This document shows positions 26,479 to 35,466 of a stretch of DNA of 64,000 nucleotides, piece by piece. The stretch is taken from the NCBI GenBank assembly GCA_004298155.1, contig SCRD01000006.1, positions 124,001 to 188,000 of the forward strand, read 5' to 3'. The stretch is from Acidobacteriota bacterium. GTDB taxonomy: Bacteria > Acidobacteriota > Terriglobia > UBA7540. Numbering within the stretch: the stretch's first letter is position 1; every line of letters starts with the position of its first letter. Below the pieces are notes generated by a model, which was given only the letters and a program-made list of their open reading frames with translations, was not told the origin of the DNA and did no database searches. Made by a program: the position numbers and the translations under genes.

Positions 26479-26516
26479 AGCTTGTTTTTCTGTCAACAAC
26501 TTTGAGGTGATTGTAC

Positions 26517-26828
26517 ATGTATGCGATTATTCGGACCGGCGGCAAGCAATACAAGGTTTCGCCGGGAGACGTGGTGCGGGTCGAGAGGCTACCGGGCGAA
26601 CCGGGCGCCGGCGTGGAATTCAACCACGTTTTTGCCGTGCGCAAGAAGGAATTGGTGGTGGGCGCGCCACTGGTAGAAAACGCCAAGGTAACGGCGACCA
26701 TCCTGGCCAACGACCGTGCGCGCAAGGTCCGCGTCCTGAAATACAAGCGGAAGAAGCAGTATCGCCGGACGATTGGCCACCGCCAGAATTACAGTGAAGT
26801 CCGGATCAACGAAATCGTTACCGCATAA
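26517..26828 (+). CDS. rplU: 50S ribosomal protein L21
   Basis: 103 residues, the standard length. It begins MYAIIRTGGKQYKV and ends with the basic KYKRKKQYRRTIGHRQ 23S rRNA-binding segment, both diagnostic. The ATG 26517 has GAGGTGA (26504-26510) at 6-nt spacing; a TTG two codons upstream is not needed. It is the first gene of the rplU-rpmA-obg ribosome-assembly run. Confidence 0.98.
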   Translation: MYAIIRTGGKQYKVSPGDVVRVERLPGEPGAGVEFNHVFAVRKKELVVGAPLVENAKVTATILANDRARKVRVLKYKRKKQYRRTIGHRQNYSEVRINEIVTA

Positions 26829-26852
26829 CCGGATACTGGTAGAACCGAAATG

Positions 26853-26935
26853 TCATGCTGATCGAAGCGAAGCATCCCTGCAGTTCTTAAGAAGATAAAT
26901 GCAGGGATCGTTCGCTGCGCTGATGATGGCAAGCA
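26853..26935. repeat. Imperfect inverted repeat between rplU and rpmA
   Basis: TGCTGATCGAAGCGAAGCAT followed by CCCTGCAG in the left arm is answered by ATGCAGGGATCGTTCGCTGC and GCTGATGATGG in the right arm, with an A/T-rich centre. It could fold into a long hairpin in the rplU-rpmA transcript and belongs to the same family as the repeats at 5217-5233 and 26136-26213. Confidence 0.55.
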
Positions 26936-26958
26936 TAGGTCCATACGAGGGATTTTGA

Positions 26959-27222
26959 ATGGCACATAAAAAAGGGTTGGGCAGTTCGAGAAACGGCCGG
27001 GATTCCAACGCGCAGAGGCTTGGCGTCAAGCGTTTTGACGGGCAGATGGTAACGGGAGGATCGATCCTGGTCCGCCAGCGCGGCACCCGGTTGAAGCCCG
27101 GCGACAACGTAGGAGTCGGCAAGGACGATACGCTGTTTGCGAAGGTCTCCGGCATTGTCAAGTTTGAAGACAAGGGCCGCGCGGGCCGTTACGTCAGCAT
27201 TCTGATCCCGTCAGCAAATTGA
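26959..27222 (+). CDS. rpmA: 50S ribosomal protein L27
   Basis: 87 residues. It starts [20 protein letters not shown], the conserved N-terminal tail that reaches the peptidyl transferase centre; there is no Firmicutes-type cleaved extension. [14 protein letters not shown] and [11 protein letters not shown] follow. It is separated from rplU by the inverted repeat and precedes obg. Confidence 0.98.
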   Translation: MAHKKGLGSSRNGRDSNAQRLGVKRFDGQMVTGGSILVRQRGTRLKPGDNVGVGKDDTLFAKVSGIVKFEDKGRAGRYVSILIPSAN

Positions 27223-27252
27223 ATCCTGCGCGCGGAGAGCGGACCCCGCAAA

Positions 27253-27266
27253 GGGGCTTCCGCCCC
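27253..27266 (+). terminator. Possible hairpin terminator after rpmA
   Basis: GGGGC, a TTCC loop, GCCCC, followed by GCGTTTCCTGTTTC. The stem is perfect but short and the T tract is broken, so it may only attenuate read-through into obg. Confidence 0.35.
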
Positions 27267-27368
27267 GCGTTTCCTGTTTCAGGCACCAACAAGCGACTCT
27301 GAATTTCCTGCTCGCCTGACGGCCTGGCGCGGGGTATCCTTGTCCCTGCACCCTCTAAAGGTTTCCTG

Positions 27369-28406
27369 ATGTTTGTTGACGAAGCCAGAATTCACGTTGC
27401 GGCCGGAGGTGGCGGAAATGGCTGTATGGCTTTCCGCAGGGAAAAGTACGTCCCACGTGGCGGCCCCAGCGGCGGCGACGGCGGCAACGGCGGCAGCGTC
27501 TACCTGGAATCCACTGCGCATCTCAACACCCTGCTGAAATTCCGCTTCAACAAAGAGTTCCGGGCGCGGCGCGCGGGGCATGGCGAGGGTTCCAACTGCC
27601 ACGGCAAGGACAGCGAAGATCTGGTAGTCCAGGTCCCCGTAGGGACCGTTGTTTATGACGACGCCACGGGAGACAAGCTGTTCGATTTTGATTCCGAAGG
27701 AATGCGTTTTCTGGTGGCGAAAGGCGGACGCGGCGGGCGCGGCAATGCCCGCTTTGCCACCTCCACCAACCAGGCTCCCCGGCGGGCTGACCCTGGAACT
27801 CCCGGCGAGGAGCGCGACTTGCGGCTGGAATTGAAGCTTCTGGCCGACGTCGGTCTGGTGGGCTTCCCCAACGTTGGCAAGTCCACGCTGATTTCACGCC
27901 TCAGCGCCGCCCGGCCACGCATTGCCGATTATCCTTTTACGACGCTCGAGCCCTCGCTGGGCGTGGTGGCGGTGAATGAGGAAGACTCCTTCGTGATGGC
28001 GGACATTCCCGGACTGATTGCCGGCGCGCATGAAGGCAAGGGCCTGGGCGACCGCTTCCTCAAGCACGTGGAGCGCACCCGCCTGCTGCTCCATTTGGTT
28101 GACGTGGCGGAAATTTCTGGCCGCGACCCAGTCGAGGACTATCATGTCATTATCAAAGAACTGGAAAGCTTCAGCCCGGTAGTTGCCAGAAAGCCAATGC
28201 TGATGGTAGCTTCTCGTGTTGACGCCGCGGGTGACAGCAATCGCCTGTTCGCGCTCAGGGAATTTTGCCGTGGACAGAAATACCCGCTTTATGAGATTTC
28301 CTCTGTGACCGGCGAGGGACTCGAAGAGTTGAGGCGTGCGGCGTGGGACAGGCTTCAGGAAATTCCCCGGCCCAGCCTTCCCGAGAACGCTGCCTCTGAG
28401 GCGTGA
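27369..28406 (+). CDS. obg: GTPase Obg (CgtA)
   Basis: 345 residues. An N-terminal glycine-rich Obg fold (about 1-158) precedes the GTPase domain with P-loop [11 protein letters not shown] (about 165-175), switch YPFTTLEP and the [17 protein letters not shown]3 region. The G4 motif is VASRVD, where NKxD is usual, a noteworthy change from the family. Obg couples 50S assembly to nucleotide state and stress. There is no C-terminal OCT domain. The rplU-rpmA-obg order is widely conserved. AAAGG lies 7 nt before the ATG. Confidence 0.96.
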   Translation: MFVDEARIHVAAGGGGNGCMAFRREKYVPRGGPSGGDGGNGGSVYLESTAHLNTLLKFRFNKEFRARRAGHGEGSNCHGKDSEDLVVQVPVGTVVYDDATGDKLFDFDSEGMRFLVAKGGRGGRGNARFATSTNQAPRRADPGTPGEERDLRLELKLLADVGLVGFPNVGKSTLISRLSAARPRIADYPFTTLEPSLGVVAVNEEDSFVMADIPGLIAGAHEGKGLGDRFLKHVERTRLLLHLVDVAEISGRDPVEDYHVIIKELESFSPVVARKPMLMVASRVDAAGDSNRLFALREFCRGQKYPLYEISSVTGEGLEELRRAAWDRLQEIPRPSLPENAASEA

Positions 28407-28462
28407 GATCCGCGATTTTAACTTGAGAATTCGCCCCGACGGCAGGCAGGACTGACGACCGC

Positions 28463-29134
28463 GTGAAAATTGCGATTTTTGGTGGGACCTTCGACCCGAT
28501 CCACTCTGGCCACATGCAAGCGGCAAAAGCGGCCATCCAGCGGTTCCATCTGAACAAGGTGTTGTTTGTCCCAACCGGATGCCCGCCCCACAAAACTTCC
28601 AATGGCCTCACCGATTATCATCACCGTTTTGCCATGGTGGCGCTGGCCTGCGCGGAGGACCCCCGGTTTGTTCCTTCCACGCTGGAATCACCGGATTTGC
28701 ACCCTGGTCCGCACTATTCGATTGACACCGTGCGGCGCGTCAAGCACATGCTGAGGCCCGGAGACAGGCTTTACTTCCTGATCGGCCTTGACGCCTTGCT
28801 CGACCTGCACCACTGGAAGCAGTTCAGGCATCTGCTGGACCTCACAGACTTTATCGTTGTATCACGGCCCGGATTCGAAATTGGCGAAGTTGAAAGGGCA
28901 CTGCCAGGCCCGATGCTCGGCAGGATACGCCGAAAAAATTCTCACCAGATTCGCTTGCGGCGCACCACCGTATATATTCTGCCGCACGTCGAAGTTCCCG
29001 TGGCCTCAACCGACCTGCGCCGGGCCATCCAGCAACATCATGACATTACGGGCCTGGTGCCTCCCCCGGTTGAACAATATATACTAAAAGAAGGGCTGTA
29101 TCGGTCAGCTACCCAGATCCATGGAGGAAAATGA
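28463..29134 (+). CDS. nadD: Nicotinate-nucleotide adenylyltransferase
   Basis: 223 residues. It adenylates nicotinate mononucleotide in NAD synthesis. The nucleotidyltransferase motif GGTFDPIHSGHM lies at the N-terminus and SSTDLRR-like ASTDLRRAI near the C-terminus, with the substrate loop VPTGCPPHK. It starts at GTG 28463. The stop overlaps the rsfS start (ATGA), so the two are translationally coupled. Confidence 0.95.
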   Translation: MKIAIFGGTFDPIHSGHMQAAKAAIQRFHLNKVLFVPTGCPPHKTSNGLTDYHHRFAMVALACAEDPRFVPSTLESPDLHPGPHYSIDTVRRVKHMLRPGDRLYFLIGLDALLDLHHWKQFRHLLDLTDFIVVSRPGFEIGEVERALPGPMLGRIRRKNSHQIRLRRTTVYILPHVEVPVASTDLRRAIQQHHDITGLVPPPVEQYILKEGLYRSATQIHGGK

Positions 29135-29475
29135 CGGCGAATTTGCGTGAGGCTATCCGCGCTGCTCAGGACCGGAAGGCGGTGAATCTGACCGTGCTGG
29201 ACGTTGGCAAAACCTGTTCTTTTGCAGACTATTTTGTGATTTGCAGCGGCACTTCAACCCGCCACACCCGCGCAATTTCCGATGCGATCCAGGAACAGCT
29301 GAAAAAGAAGTGGGACCTGGTTCCCGCGCACCTGGAAGGCTACACGCAGTCAGAATGGATTCTGATGGACTACTTTGATTTTGTCGTGCACATATTTTCA
29401 GAGCGGGCCCGCGAGTTTTATGATCTTGAAAGGCTCTGGAAATCAGCCCCGCGGCTCCCTGTGCCCAGGAGCTGA
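29131..29475 (+). CDS. rsfS: Ribosomal silencing factor RsfS
   Basis: 114 residues. It binds L14 and blocks subunit joining when nutrients are scarce. The family core is SFADYFVICSGTSTRH, then EGYTQSEWILMDYFDFVVHIF and ARE-FYDLERLW. Its start overlaps the end of nadD, the usual neighbour, and rlmH follows, as in many bacteria. Confidence 0.96.
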   Translation: MTANLREAIRAAQDRKAVNLTVLDVGKTCSFADYFVICSGTSTRHTRAISDAIQEQLKKKWDLVPAHLEGYTQSEWILMDYFDFVVHIFSERAREFYDLERLWKSAPRLPVPRS

Positions 29476-29550
29476 AGATCGAGACCGGACTGCTTCGCTA
29501 AGGCAGCAACGGACGGGACATCTGCTAACATGAATTGATGGGCAAGCGAC

Positions 29551-30015
29551 ATGCGCATTCGAATTTTGTGGGAGGGCAAAACGAAAGATTCGCACCTGCG
29601 CGCGCTGGTGGCCGACTATTCAAATCGCATTGCCAGATTCACAGACATCGTGATTGAAGAGCTGCCCGAAGCCAGAAAGTCCCGGAGCGGAAGCGCGAAA
29701 AAGGCATCGCCCGTCGAAACACGCATGCTCGAGAAAATGGCCCGGTGCACGCGGGTTTTTCTGGATCCGGAGGGGGCCGAGTGGACTTCAAAAGAATTCG
29801 CCTTGTGGCTGGGTGGCCAGGGAGTGCACGGAACGCGCGAAATAGCGTTTGTGGTGGGTGCGGCGGACGGACTTTCCCCGGTGTTCCGGCGGCACGCCCA
29901 CGTCCTGCTCTCGCTTTCCCGCATGACGCTGACGCACGACTGGGCGCGGGCCATGCTGCTCGAGCAGCTTTACCGCGGATTTACGATCCTGCGGGGCTTT
30001 CCTTACGCCCGCTGA
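29551..30015 (+). CDS. rlmH: 23S rRNA (pseudouridine-1915-N3) methyltransferase
   Basis: 154 residues. A SPOUT-class methyltransferase that modifies pseudouridine 1915 in helix 69 of 23S rRNA, using SAM. The C-terminal knot sequence LLEQLYRGFTILRGFPYAR-like is diagnostic, and FVVGAADGLSP supplies the SAM-binding glycines. The ATG 29551 has no strong SD. It continues the ribosome-maturation cluster with rsfS. Confidence 0.96.
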   Translation: MRIRILWEGKTKDSHLRALVADYSNRIARFTDIVIEELPEARKSRSGSAKKASPVETRMLEKMARCTRVFLDPEGAEWTSKEFALWLGGQGVHGTREIAFVVGAADGLSPVFRRHAHVLLSLSRMTLTHDWARAMLLEQLYRGFTILRGFPYAR

Positions 30016-30097
30016 AAAGAATTCATGTTTGCGGCGGGCTTATCTCGACACATGGCTGCACAAAGCCGGCGCTGCTCCACCACCAGGAAAGGATTAC

Positions 30098-30640
30098 GTG
30101 TTGCCTGAAGCCAGAAAGGGACTCATTATCGTTTTCACCGGACCCGGCAAGGGCAAGACCACTGCTGCCCTGGGTACGGCTTTTCGCGCCATCGGCCAGG
30201 GACTGAAGGTATTGATGGTACAATTCATCAAAGGCTCCTGGCATTACGGAGAGCTGGATACCTGCCGGATGCTGGGAGAAGATAAGATCAAAATTCTGCC
30301 CATGGGACGAGGGTTCGTCAAAGTCGGCGTGGAAAAGCCGGACCCGGAAGATGTCCGCATGGTGGAAGAAGCGTGGCAGTTTGCAACCCAGGCCATCACC
30401 GGGGAGGAATATGACCTGGTGGTCCTGGATGAAGTGAATTACGCGATCAGTTACAAGATGCTCGACCCGGCAAAAGTTGTGGACGCCCTGAAGCGGAAGC
30501 CTGAGATGGTCCACGTGATTCTCACCGGACGTAACGCGCACGCTTCCATCGTTGAGTGCGCGGACCTGGTGACGGAAATGCGCGAAGTTAAGCACCCGTA
30601 TCAGAAAGGCATCCTGGCCCAGCGCGGCATCGAATACTGA
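30098..30640 (+). CDS. cobO: Corrinoid adenosyltransferase (CobO/BtuR type)
   Basis: 180 residues. It transfers the 5'-deoxyadenosyl group from ATP to cob(I)alamin/cobyrinate. The P-loop is FTGPGKGKTTAALG, with FIKGSWHYGE, DEVNYAI and a C-terminal HPYQKGILAQRGIEY matching the family. Translation is placed at GTG 30098 (or TTG 30101) because AGGAAAGG lies at 30085-30092; a longer frame from TTG 30029 has no SD and lacks family similarity. No other cobalamin gene or B12 riboswitch is seen nearby, so it may serve salvage of imported corrinoid. Confidence 0.9.
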   Translation: MLPEARKGLIIVFTGPGKGKTTAALGTAFRAIGQGLKVLMVQFIKGSWHYGELDTCRMLGEDKIKILPMGRGFVKVGVEKPDPEDVRMVEEAWQFATQAITGEEYDLVVLDEVNYAISYKMLDPAKVVDALKRKPEMVHVILTGRNAHASIVECADLVTEMREVKHPYQKGILAQRGIEY

Positions 30641-30695
30641 ACTGCGCGCACTGCCCGGCAAGCAACGGGGAGCAGCGCAAGAAATTGGACAATTC

Positions 30696-31565
30696 ATGAC
30701 CTGGTTTCGAAAAGAGAAAAAGCCACTTGAAACCGCTCCGCAGGAAAAGCGCGCCCAGACGGAGGGCTTGTGGACCAAGTGTGAGTCTTGCAAGCGCATC
30801 CTCTGGAAAAAAGACATCGAACAAAACCTGGAGTGCTGTCCCAAGTGCAATTTCCATTTCAAGATGACATCTGAGGCCCGCCTAGCCATGCTGTTTGATG
30901 AAGGCAAATACACCGAGCACGATGCGGGGCTGTTCTCTCCCGACCCGCTCCAATTTGTGGACAGAAAGACCTATCGCGACCGCCTGAAGGCCGCTGAAGT
31001 TGTGACGGGCGCCAAGGACGCCGTCCGCGTGGGCGAGGGCAACATGGACAGCAGGCCGCTGGTTGCCTGCGCTATGGAGTTCCGCTTTATCGGCGGAAGC
31101 ATGGGCGCTGTAGTGGGAGAAAAGATCACGCGGGCCATCGACCGTTGCATCGAGAAGAAGCTGCCGCTGGTAATCGTGTCCTGCTCCGGCGGGGCGCGCA
31201 TGATGGAAGGCACCATCAGCCTGATGCAACTGGCGAAGATCAGCGCCGCGCTTGCCCGCTTTGATGAAGTGCAAAAGCCTTATATTTCCGTGCTGACCAA
31301 TCCCACCACCGGCGGCACCACAGCCAGCTTTGCCATGCTCGGCGACCTGAATATAGCCGAACCCGGCGCGCTGATCGGGTTTGCAGGCCCCCGCGTGATC
31401 GAGCAGACCATTCGCCAGAAGCTGCCCGATGGCTTCCAGACGGCGGAATTTCTGCTCGAGCACGGAATGCTCGATGCCATCGTCCCACGGACCGAGTTAA
31501 AGGCCTATCTCTCAAAGACGCTCGATTTTATGGGAGCATGGAACTCCTCGACACCCCGCACATGA
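30696..31565 (+). CDS. accD: Acetyl-CoA carboxylase carboxyltransferase subunit beta
   Basis: 289 residues. It transfers the carboxyl group from biotin to acetyl-CoA for fatty acid synthesis. The N-terminal zinc ribbon is CESC-x(n)-CCPKC (about residues 29-51), followed by the crotonase-like carboxyltransferase core with SCSGGARMMEG and the TNPTTGGTTASFAMLGD signature. The partner accA is not in the window. The stop overlaps the folC start as ATGA (31562-31565), a frequent accD-folC coupling. Confidence 0.97.
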   Translation: MTWFRKEKKPLETAPQEKRAQTEGLWTKCESCKRILWKKDIEQNLECCPKCNFHFKMTSEARLAMLFDEGKYTEHDAGLFSPDPLQFVDRKTYRDRLKAAEVVTGAKDAVRVGEGNMDSRPLVACAMEFRFIGGSMGAVVGEKITRAIDRCIEKKLPLVIVSCSGGARMMEGTISLMQLAKISAALARFDEVQKPYISVLTNPTTGGTTASFAMLGDLNIAEPGALIGFAGPRVIEQTIRQKLPDGFQTAEFLLEHGMLDAIVPRTELKAYLSKTLDFMGAWNSSTPRT

Positions 31566-32947
31566 TCGAATCGATTTCACGCCAGGCCGCCATCCCATTT
31601 GACGAATGCCTCAGGGTCCTCTGGGGCTGTGGGCACGAACTGCACGGCAGGAAGTTCGATCTCGATGCCATCCGCGCGATCCTCGCAGCCCTGGACAATC
31701 CGGAACGCCGGTATCCCACCGCCATCGTGGCGGGAACCAATGGCAAAGGGTCCACTTCCGCCATGCTGGCGGCCATCCTGGAACGGGCCGGCTGCCGCAC
31801 CGGGCTTTATACGTCGCCGCATCTCATTCGCGTCAATGAGCGAATTCGCGTCAGCGGCCAGGAGATTTCAGACGACGAATTTTCGGCTGCCTTCACCACG
31901 GTCCACCAGGCCGTGGAAAAACTGATTAAGGCCGGCGTATTGCCTTATCGCCCCAGCTTCTTTGAATACCTGACGGCCGTGGCTTTCGAGCATTTTGCGC
32001 ACGCTTCGATCGATTTTGCCGTTCTGGAAGTTGGAATGGGCGGCCGCCTTGACGCCACCAACGTCACGGAAGCATCGGTCGCCGTCATCACCAACGTCGA
32101 TCTTGACCATCAGGAATTCCTGGGAAACACGCTCACCGCCATCGCGGCGGAGAAGGCGGGAGTCATCAAGCCGGGAAGGCCCGTGGTCTCCGGGTGCGAG
32201 CATCCTGAAGCGCGCGAAGTCATCCGGCAGAAATGCCAGGAAGCTGGTGTTGAACTGATCGAAACCAGAGGTCTGGACGCCGCTCACAATCTTTCTCATC
32301 TCGATGGCCGCTACAGCTTCAACCTGCAACTGGATGCGCTCCAACTCTCGGGGATCTCGCTTCAGATGCCGGGAGAGTTCCAGGTGAAAAATGCCGTCAC
32401 GGCCGCGGCAGCCGCATGGCAACTGGCCCGTGCAGGCTTCCCGATCACACCGGAGTCCATTCGCAGGGGCTTGCGCAGCGCTGCCTGGCCCGGCAGGCTG
32501 GAAGTTATCCGGCAGCGCCCGCCCATCCTGTTGGATGGCGCTCACAATCCTGCCGCGGCGCGCGAAGTTGCCCAATTCGTTCGCCGGCATTACGAGGGGC
32601 GAACACTCCGCCTGGTCTATGCCAGCATGCGCGATAAAGCCATCGGCGAAATCAGCAATATACTTTTCCCGCTGGCCCAGGCGGTTTATCTCACTCGGCC
32701 CGGGCTTGACCGCGCAGCCCTGCCGGAAGCAATCCGCGAGTCCGCTGCGGCCAGGCCGGGGCAAACCATCATCGAGCCTGACCCTGTACGCGCACTCGAG
32801 CTGGCTGTCTGTTCTTCCTCGCCCGAAGACGTCGTACTGGTGGCCGGATCGCTGTTCCTGGTGGGCGCCGTTAAGAGGGCGATTTTTGAAGGGCGGCTCG
32901 TCCCGGAAAAGCTGGCGCCACAGGAACTTCTCTCGGAGCGCCGCTGA
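31562..32947 (+). CDS. folC: Folylpolyglutamate / dihydrofolate synthase
   Basis: 461 residues. A Mur-ligase-family enzyme that adds glutamate to (dihydro)folate or dihydropteroate. The ATP loop is AGTNGKGSTSAM (about residues 60-71), followed by VLEVGMGGRLDATN and the C-terminal LDGAHNPAAAREV. The start at 31562 gives an ATGA overlap with accD; an in-frame ATG at 31538 would overlap accD by 28 nt. It is followed after 7 nt by the acyltransferase. Confidence 0.94.
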   Translation: MIESISRQAAIPFDECLRVLWGCGHELHGRKFDLDAIRAILAALDNPERRYPTAIVAGTNGKGSTSAMLAAILERAGCRTGLYTSPHLIRVNERIRVSGQEISDDEFSAAFTTVHQAVEKLIKAGVLPYRPSFFEYLTAVAFEHFAHASIDFAVLEVGMGGRLDATNVTEASVAVITNVDLDHQEFLGNTLTAIAAEKAGVIKPGRPVVSGCEHPEAREVIRQKCQEAGVELIETRGLDAAHNLSHLDGRYSFNLQLDALQLSGISLQMPGEFQVKNAVTAAAAAWQLARAGFPITPESIRRGLRSAAWPGRLEVIRQRPPILLDGAHNPAAAREVAQFVRRHYEGRTLRLVYASMRDKAIGEISNILFPLAQAVYLTRPGLDRAALPEAIRESAAARPGQTIIEPDPVRALELAVCSSSPEDVVLVAGSLFLVGAVKRAIFEGRLVPEKLAPQELLSERR

Positions 32948-32954
32948 TCTCATC

Positions 32955-33737
32955 ATGAATTCCACTTCACCGACGCCTGTTCAGCAGCCATCGAGCGGGG
33001 CGCGAATGTGGAATTTGCTCAGCTATGCGCGCTCCTTGTTTTTCACAGACCTCCTGATTTACCTCTATACGGCAATTTGCGGAACTTTTTCCATATGCGG
33101 CTCCTTCTTTGACGCCCATGGCCGCTGGCAGCATGGATGCGCCCGGACGTGGTCATGGCTGATTCTCAAAACCAGCAGGGTTCGTCTCACCGTCGAAGGC
33201 CTCGAAAACGTTGATCTTCCGCAAACGGTCATCTTCTGCTCCAACCACCCGAGCGCCATGGACATTCCCATCCTGTTCGCCAGCCTGCCGGTGCAGTTCC
33301 GCTTTCTGGCCAAGCGAGGGCTGTTTCATGTTCCGTTTCTCGGCTGGCACTTGCGCCGCTCCGGGCACATTCCGGTTGACCGTGGCCGCCCGCGCGAAGC
33401 ATTGAAGGGATTTGACCAGGCCGCCAAACGGATCAAGGAAGGCCGTCCCGTGGTCGTGTTCCCGGAAGGCAGCCGCAGCCGCACCAGCGAAATGCTCCCC
33501 TTCAAAAGCGGAACGTTCTATCTGGCCATCCTTTCCGGGGTCCCCGTGGTACCCATCACGCTGATCGGCTCGCGGGAAGTCCTGGAACCGGACTCGCTTC
33601 ACATTCGGCCCGGACACGTGCGGGTGGTGATTCACAAGGCGATTTCAACGGCCGGCCTTACCGTCAATGATGTGGGCGATCTTTCGAAACGCGTGCGGGA
33701 GGTGATTTTTTCGGGACTGGAGGCCGGGAAAGATTGA
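32955..33737 (+). CDS. plsC: 1-acyl-sn-glycerol-3-phosphate acyltransferase (PlsC family)
   Basis: 260 residues. It acylates lysophosphatidate to phosphatidate at the membrane. A hydrophobic N-terminal region (about 25-50) is followed by the HX4D motif NHPSAMD, the acyl-acceptor motif VFPEGSRSR and a VPVVPITLIGS strand. It is the last gene of the rplU-to-plsC run. A 142-nt gap separates it from the SDR gene. A longer open frame upstream overlaps folC and has no family similarity. Confidence 0.92.
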   Translation: MNSTSPTPVQQPSSGARMWNLLSYARSLFFTDLLIYLYTAICGTFSICGSFFDAHGRWQHGCARTWSWLILKTSRVRLTVEGLENVDLPQTVIFCSNHPSAMDIPILFASLPVQFRFLAKRGLFHVPFLGWHLRRSGHIPVDRGRPREALKGFDQAAKRIKEGRPVVVFPEGSRSRTSEMLPFKSGTFYLAILSGVPVVPITLIGSREVLEPDSLHIRPGHVRVVIHKAISTAGLTVNDVGDLSKRVREVIFSGLEAGKD

Positions 33738-33879
33738 CCACACAGGACAAACGAACCTATCCCGCCCAGAGGGCACGGAGTTTTCAGGCGGCCTCGCATT
33801 GATGCTGTCCGTGATGCAGAGTGTGCAAAGAATCCGCTGTTAAAATGACCATTGATGAGGCGCATGAGACATTCGGTAA

Positions 33880-34647
33880 ATGAACATCAGCCTTGAAAAT
33901 CAGGTCGCGGTAATTACAGGAGGCTCCCGTGGCATCGGCGCGGCCACCGTCAAATTGTTTGCCGAGGCCGGCTGCAACGTGGTGCTCAGTTATCTGCGCG
34001 CAAGTAAAGCCGCGCGCGATGTCGTGAAGGCGTGCAGCAGGATGCCCGGCTCCGCGACCGCCGTTCGCGCCGACGTCTCACAATTGGCAGATGCCCGAAT
34101 TCTGATCGACGTGGCAATTCGCCACTTCGCGCGGCTGGACATCCTGGTGGCGAACGCGGGCATTTGGAATGCTATGCCGCAGCGGATCGACAAAATAACC
34201 GAGCGCGAGTGGGACAAAATGGTGGCTGTCAATCTGAAGGGTGTTTATTCAGCCATCCGCTGTGCCGTGCCGCGGATGATTGCGCAAAACAGAGGACGCA
34301 TCATTGCGGTGTCTTCCACCGCCGGGCAGCGCGGCGAAGCCTTCCACACCCATTACGCGGCGGCCAAGGGAGGCGTGATCAGTCTGGTGAAAAGCCTTTC
34401 CACTGAACTCGCTCCACATAACATTCTGGTGAACGGCGTAGCTCCCGGTTGGGTTATGACGGACATGGCAAAACCGGTCCTGCGCAAACCGTCGGAAAAG
34501 CGCAAGGCAACACGCCTCATTCCGCTACGCCGTTTCGCCCGGCCGGAGGAAGTCGCCATGCCTATTTTGTTTCTGGCCTCAGACATGTCAACCTATTTGA
34601 CTGGAGAAATCATCAATATTAATGGAGGGAGTGTCCTCTGTGGGTAG
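33880..34647 (+). CDS. Short-chain dehydrogenase/reductase (FabG-like)
   Basis: 255 residues. A classical SDR: the NAD(P)-binding TGGSRGIG, ANAG, and the catalytic Ser-Tyr-Lys (Ser in AVSSTAG, with HYAAAKGG) are all present, and the C-terminal TGEIININGGSVLCG matches the 3-oxoacyl-ACP reductase style. FabG activity is likely but not provable, as no ACP gene is adjacent. Its end overlaps the start of the next gene. Confidence 0.85.
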   Translation: MNISLENQVAVITGGSRGIGAATVKLFAEAGCNVVLSYLRASKAARDVVKACSRMPGSATAVRADVSQLADARILIDVAIRHFARLDILVANAGIWNAMPQRIDKITEREWDKMVAVNLKGVYSAIRCAVPRMIAQNRGRIIAVSSTAGQRGEAFHTHYAAAKGGVISLVKSLSTELAPHNILVNGVAPGWVMTDMAKPVLRKPSEKRKATRLIPLRRFARPEEVAMPILFLASDMSTYLTGEIININGGSVLCG

Positions 34648-35443
34648 TAAACGGAAAGATGTGCTCGAAGGCATCATCTGCGCGGCCTTCGTCTGTGTGC
34701 TGGCCCTTTCAACGCCAGCCGGACCAATGGACGCTCAGCAGGCGCCGGCAACTGCGTTGCCTTCACGCATCAGCCCGAAGGCCCAGCAACTGCTCGACAA
34801 GGCCATCCAGGCGCTGGGAGGCTCTGCCTTCCTGAACTATAAGAACATTTCAAGCTCCGGGCGCGTGTTTGGCTTTTCCAACGGCGAGATGGCCGGCGTC
34901 CAACCTTACCAGAGCCTCTATGAGCCGCCTGACAAGCGCCGCTTCACTTACGGCAAGAGCAAGCCAGTTACTCTGATTAACAACGGCGACGAAGCCTGGG
35001 AATTGGACCAGTATGGCCTCACCCATCAGCTTCCCGAGCAGGTCCGCAATTGGAAAGTTGCCAACCGTTACAGCCTGGATAATCTTCTTCGTTTGATTAT
35101 CAAAGAGAGCGGCGTGCTGGTCCTTGATCATGGGGTCGACTTTGTCGTCAACCAGCCTGCTTACGTTATCGACATCACTGACGCCCAGGACGTCCAGCTC
35201 CGGCTCTATCTCCGCAAAGATAATTACCTTCCCCTGCGCCTCACCTACCGCGTTGCGAACTCCAGCACGCAGGACTGGGATGAATACGTTGACGACTACA
35301 GCGATTACCAGCGTTTCGACGGCATCATGACTCCCATGAATATCAGCCGTAGCCTGAACGATGAGAGGATCGGCGCGGTCTACAGGAACAAGGCCAGCTA
35401 CAACGTAACCATCCCCGCAAACTCTTTCCAGCCATCCAAGTGA
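34640..35443 (+). CDS. Exported LolA-like protein, unknown
   Basis: 267 residues from GTG 34640, which has GGAGGGA 9 nt upstream and overlaps the SDR stop; an ATG at 34622 is also in frame. A signal peptide (GIICAAFVCVLALST, cleavage around MDAQQ) precedes a beta-rich domain resembling the LolA/outer-membrane lipoprotein-sorting fold (repeated tyrosine-rich strands such as LRLYLRKDNYLPLRLTY). Lipid or lipoprotein handling in the periplasm is inferred only from fold-level resemblance. It lies just upstream of hslV. Confidence 0.65.
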   Translation: MGSKRKDVLEGIICAAFVCVLALSTPAGPMDAQQAPATALPSRISPKAQQLLDKAIQALGGSAFLNYKNISSSGRVFGFSNGEMAGVQPYQSLYEPPDKRRFTYGKSKPVTLINNGDEAWELDQYGLTHQLPEQVRNWKVANRYSLDNLLRLIIKESGVLVLDHGVDFVVNQPAYVIDITDAQDVQLRLYLRKDNYLPLRLTYRVANSSTQDWDEYVDDYSDYQRFDGIMTPMNISRSLNDERIGAVYRNKASYNVTIPANSFQPSK

Positions 35444-35457
35444 GAATCAGGCCCTTC

Positions 35458-35466
35458 TGCTATAAT
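35458..35466 (+). promoter_or_regulatory. Extended -10 promoter before hslVU
   Basis: TGCTATAAT is a perfect extended -10 sequence without a -35. It overlaps the first in-frame ATG of hslV (35465). If used, transcription would start near 35473 and translation would have to begin at TTG 35483, which has GGAGG at 35474-35478. Confidence 0.45.

Noticed and set aside
29476-30097. Cobalamin riboswitch for cobO
   Set aside because: The space before cobO is only 82 nt after rlmH and contains no B12-box-like sequence.
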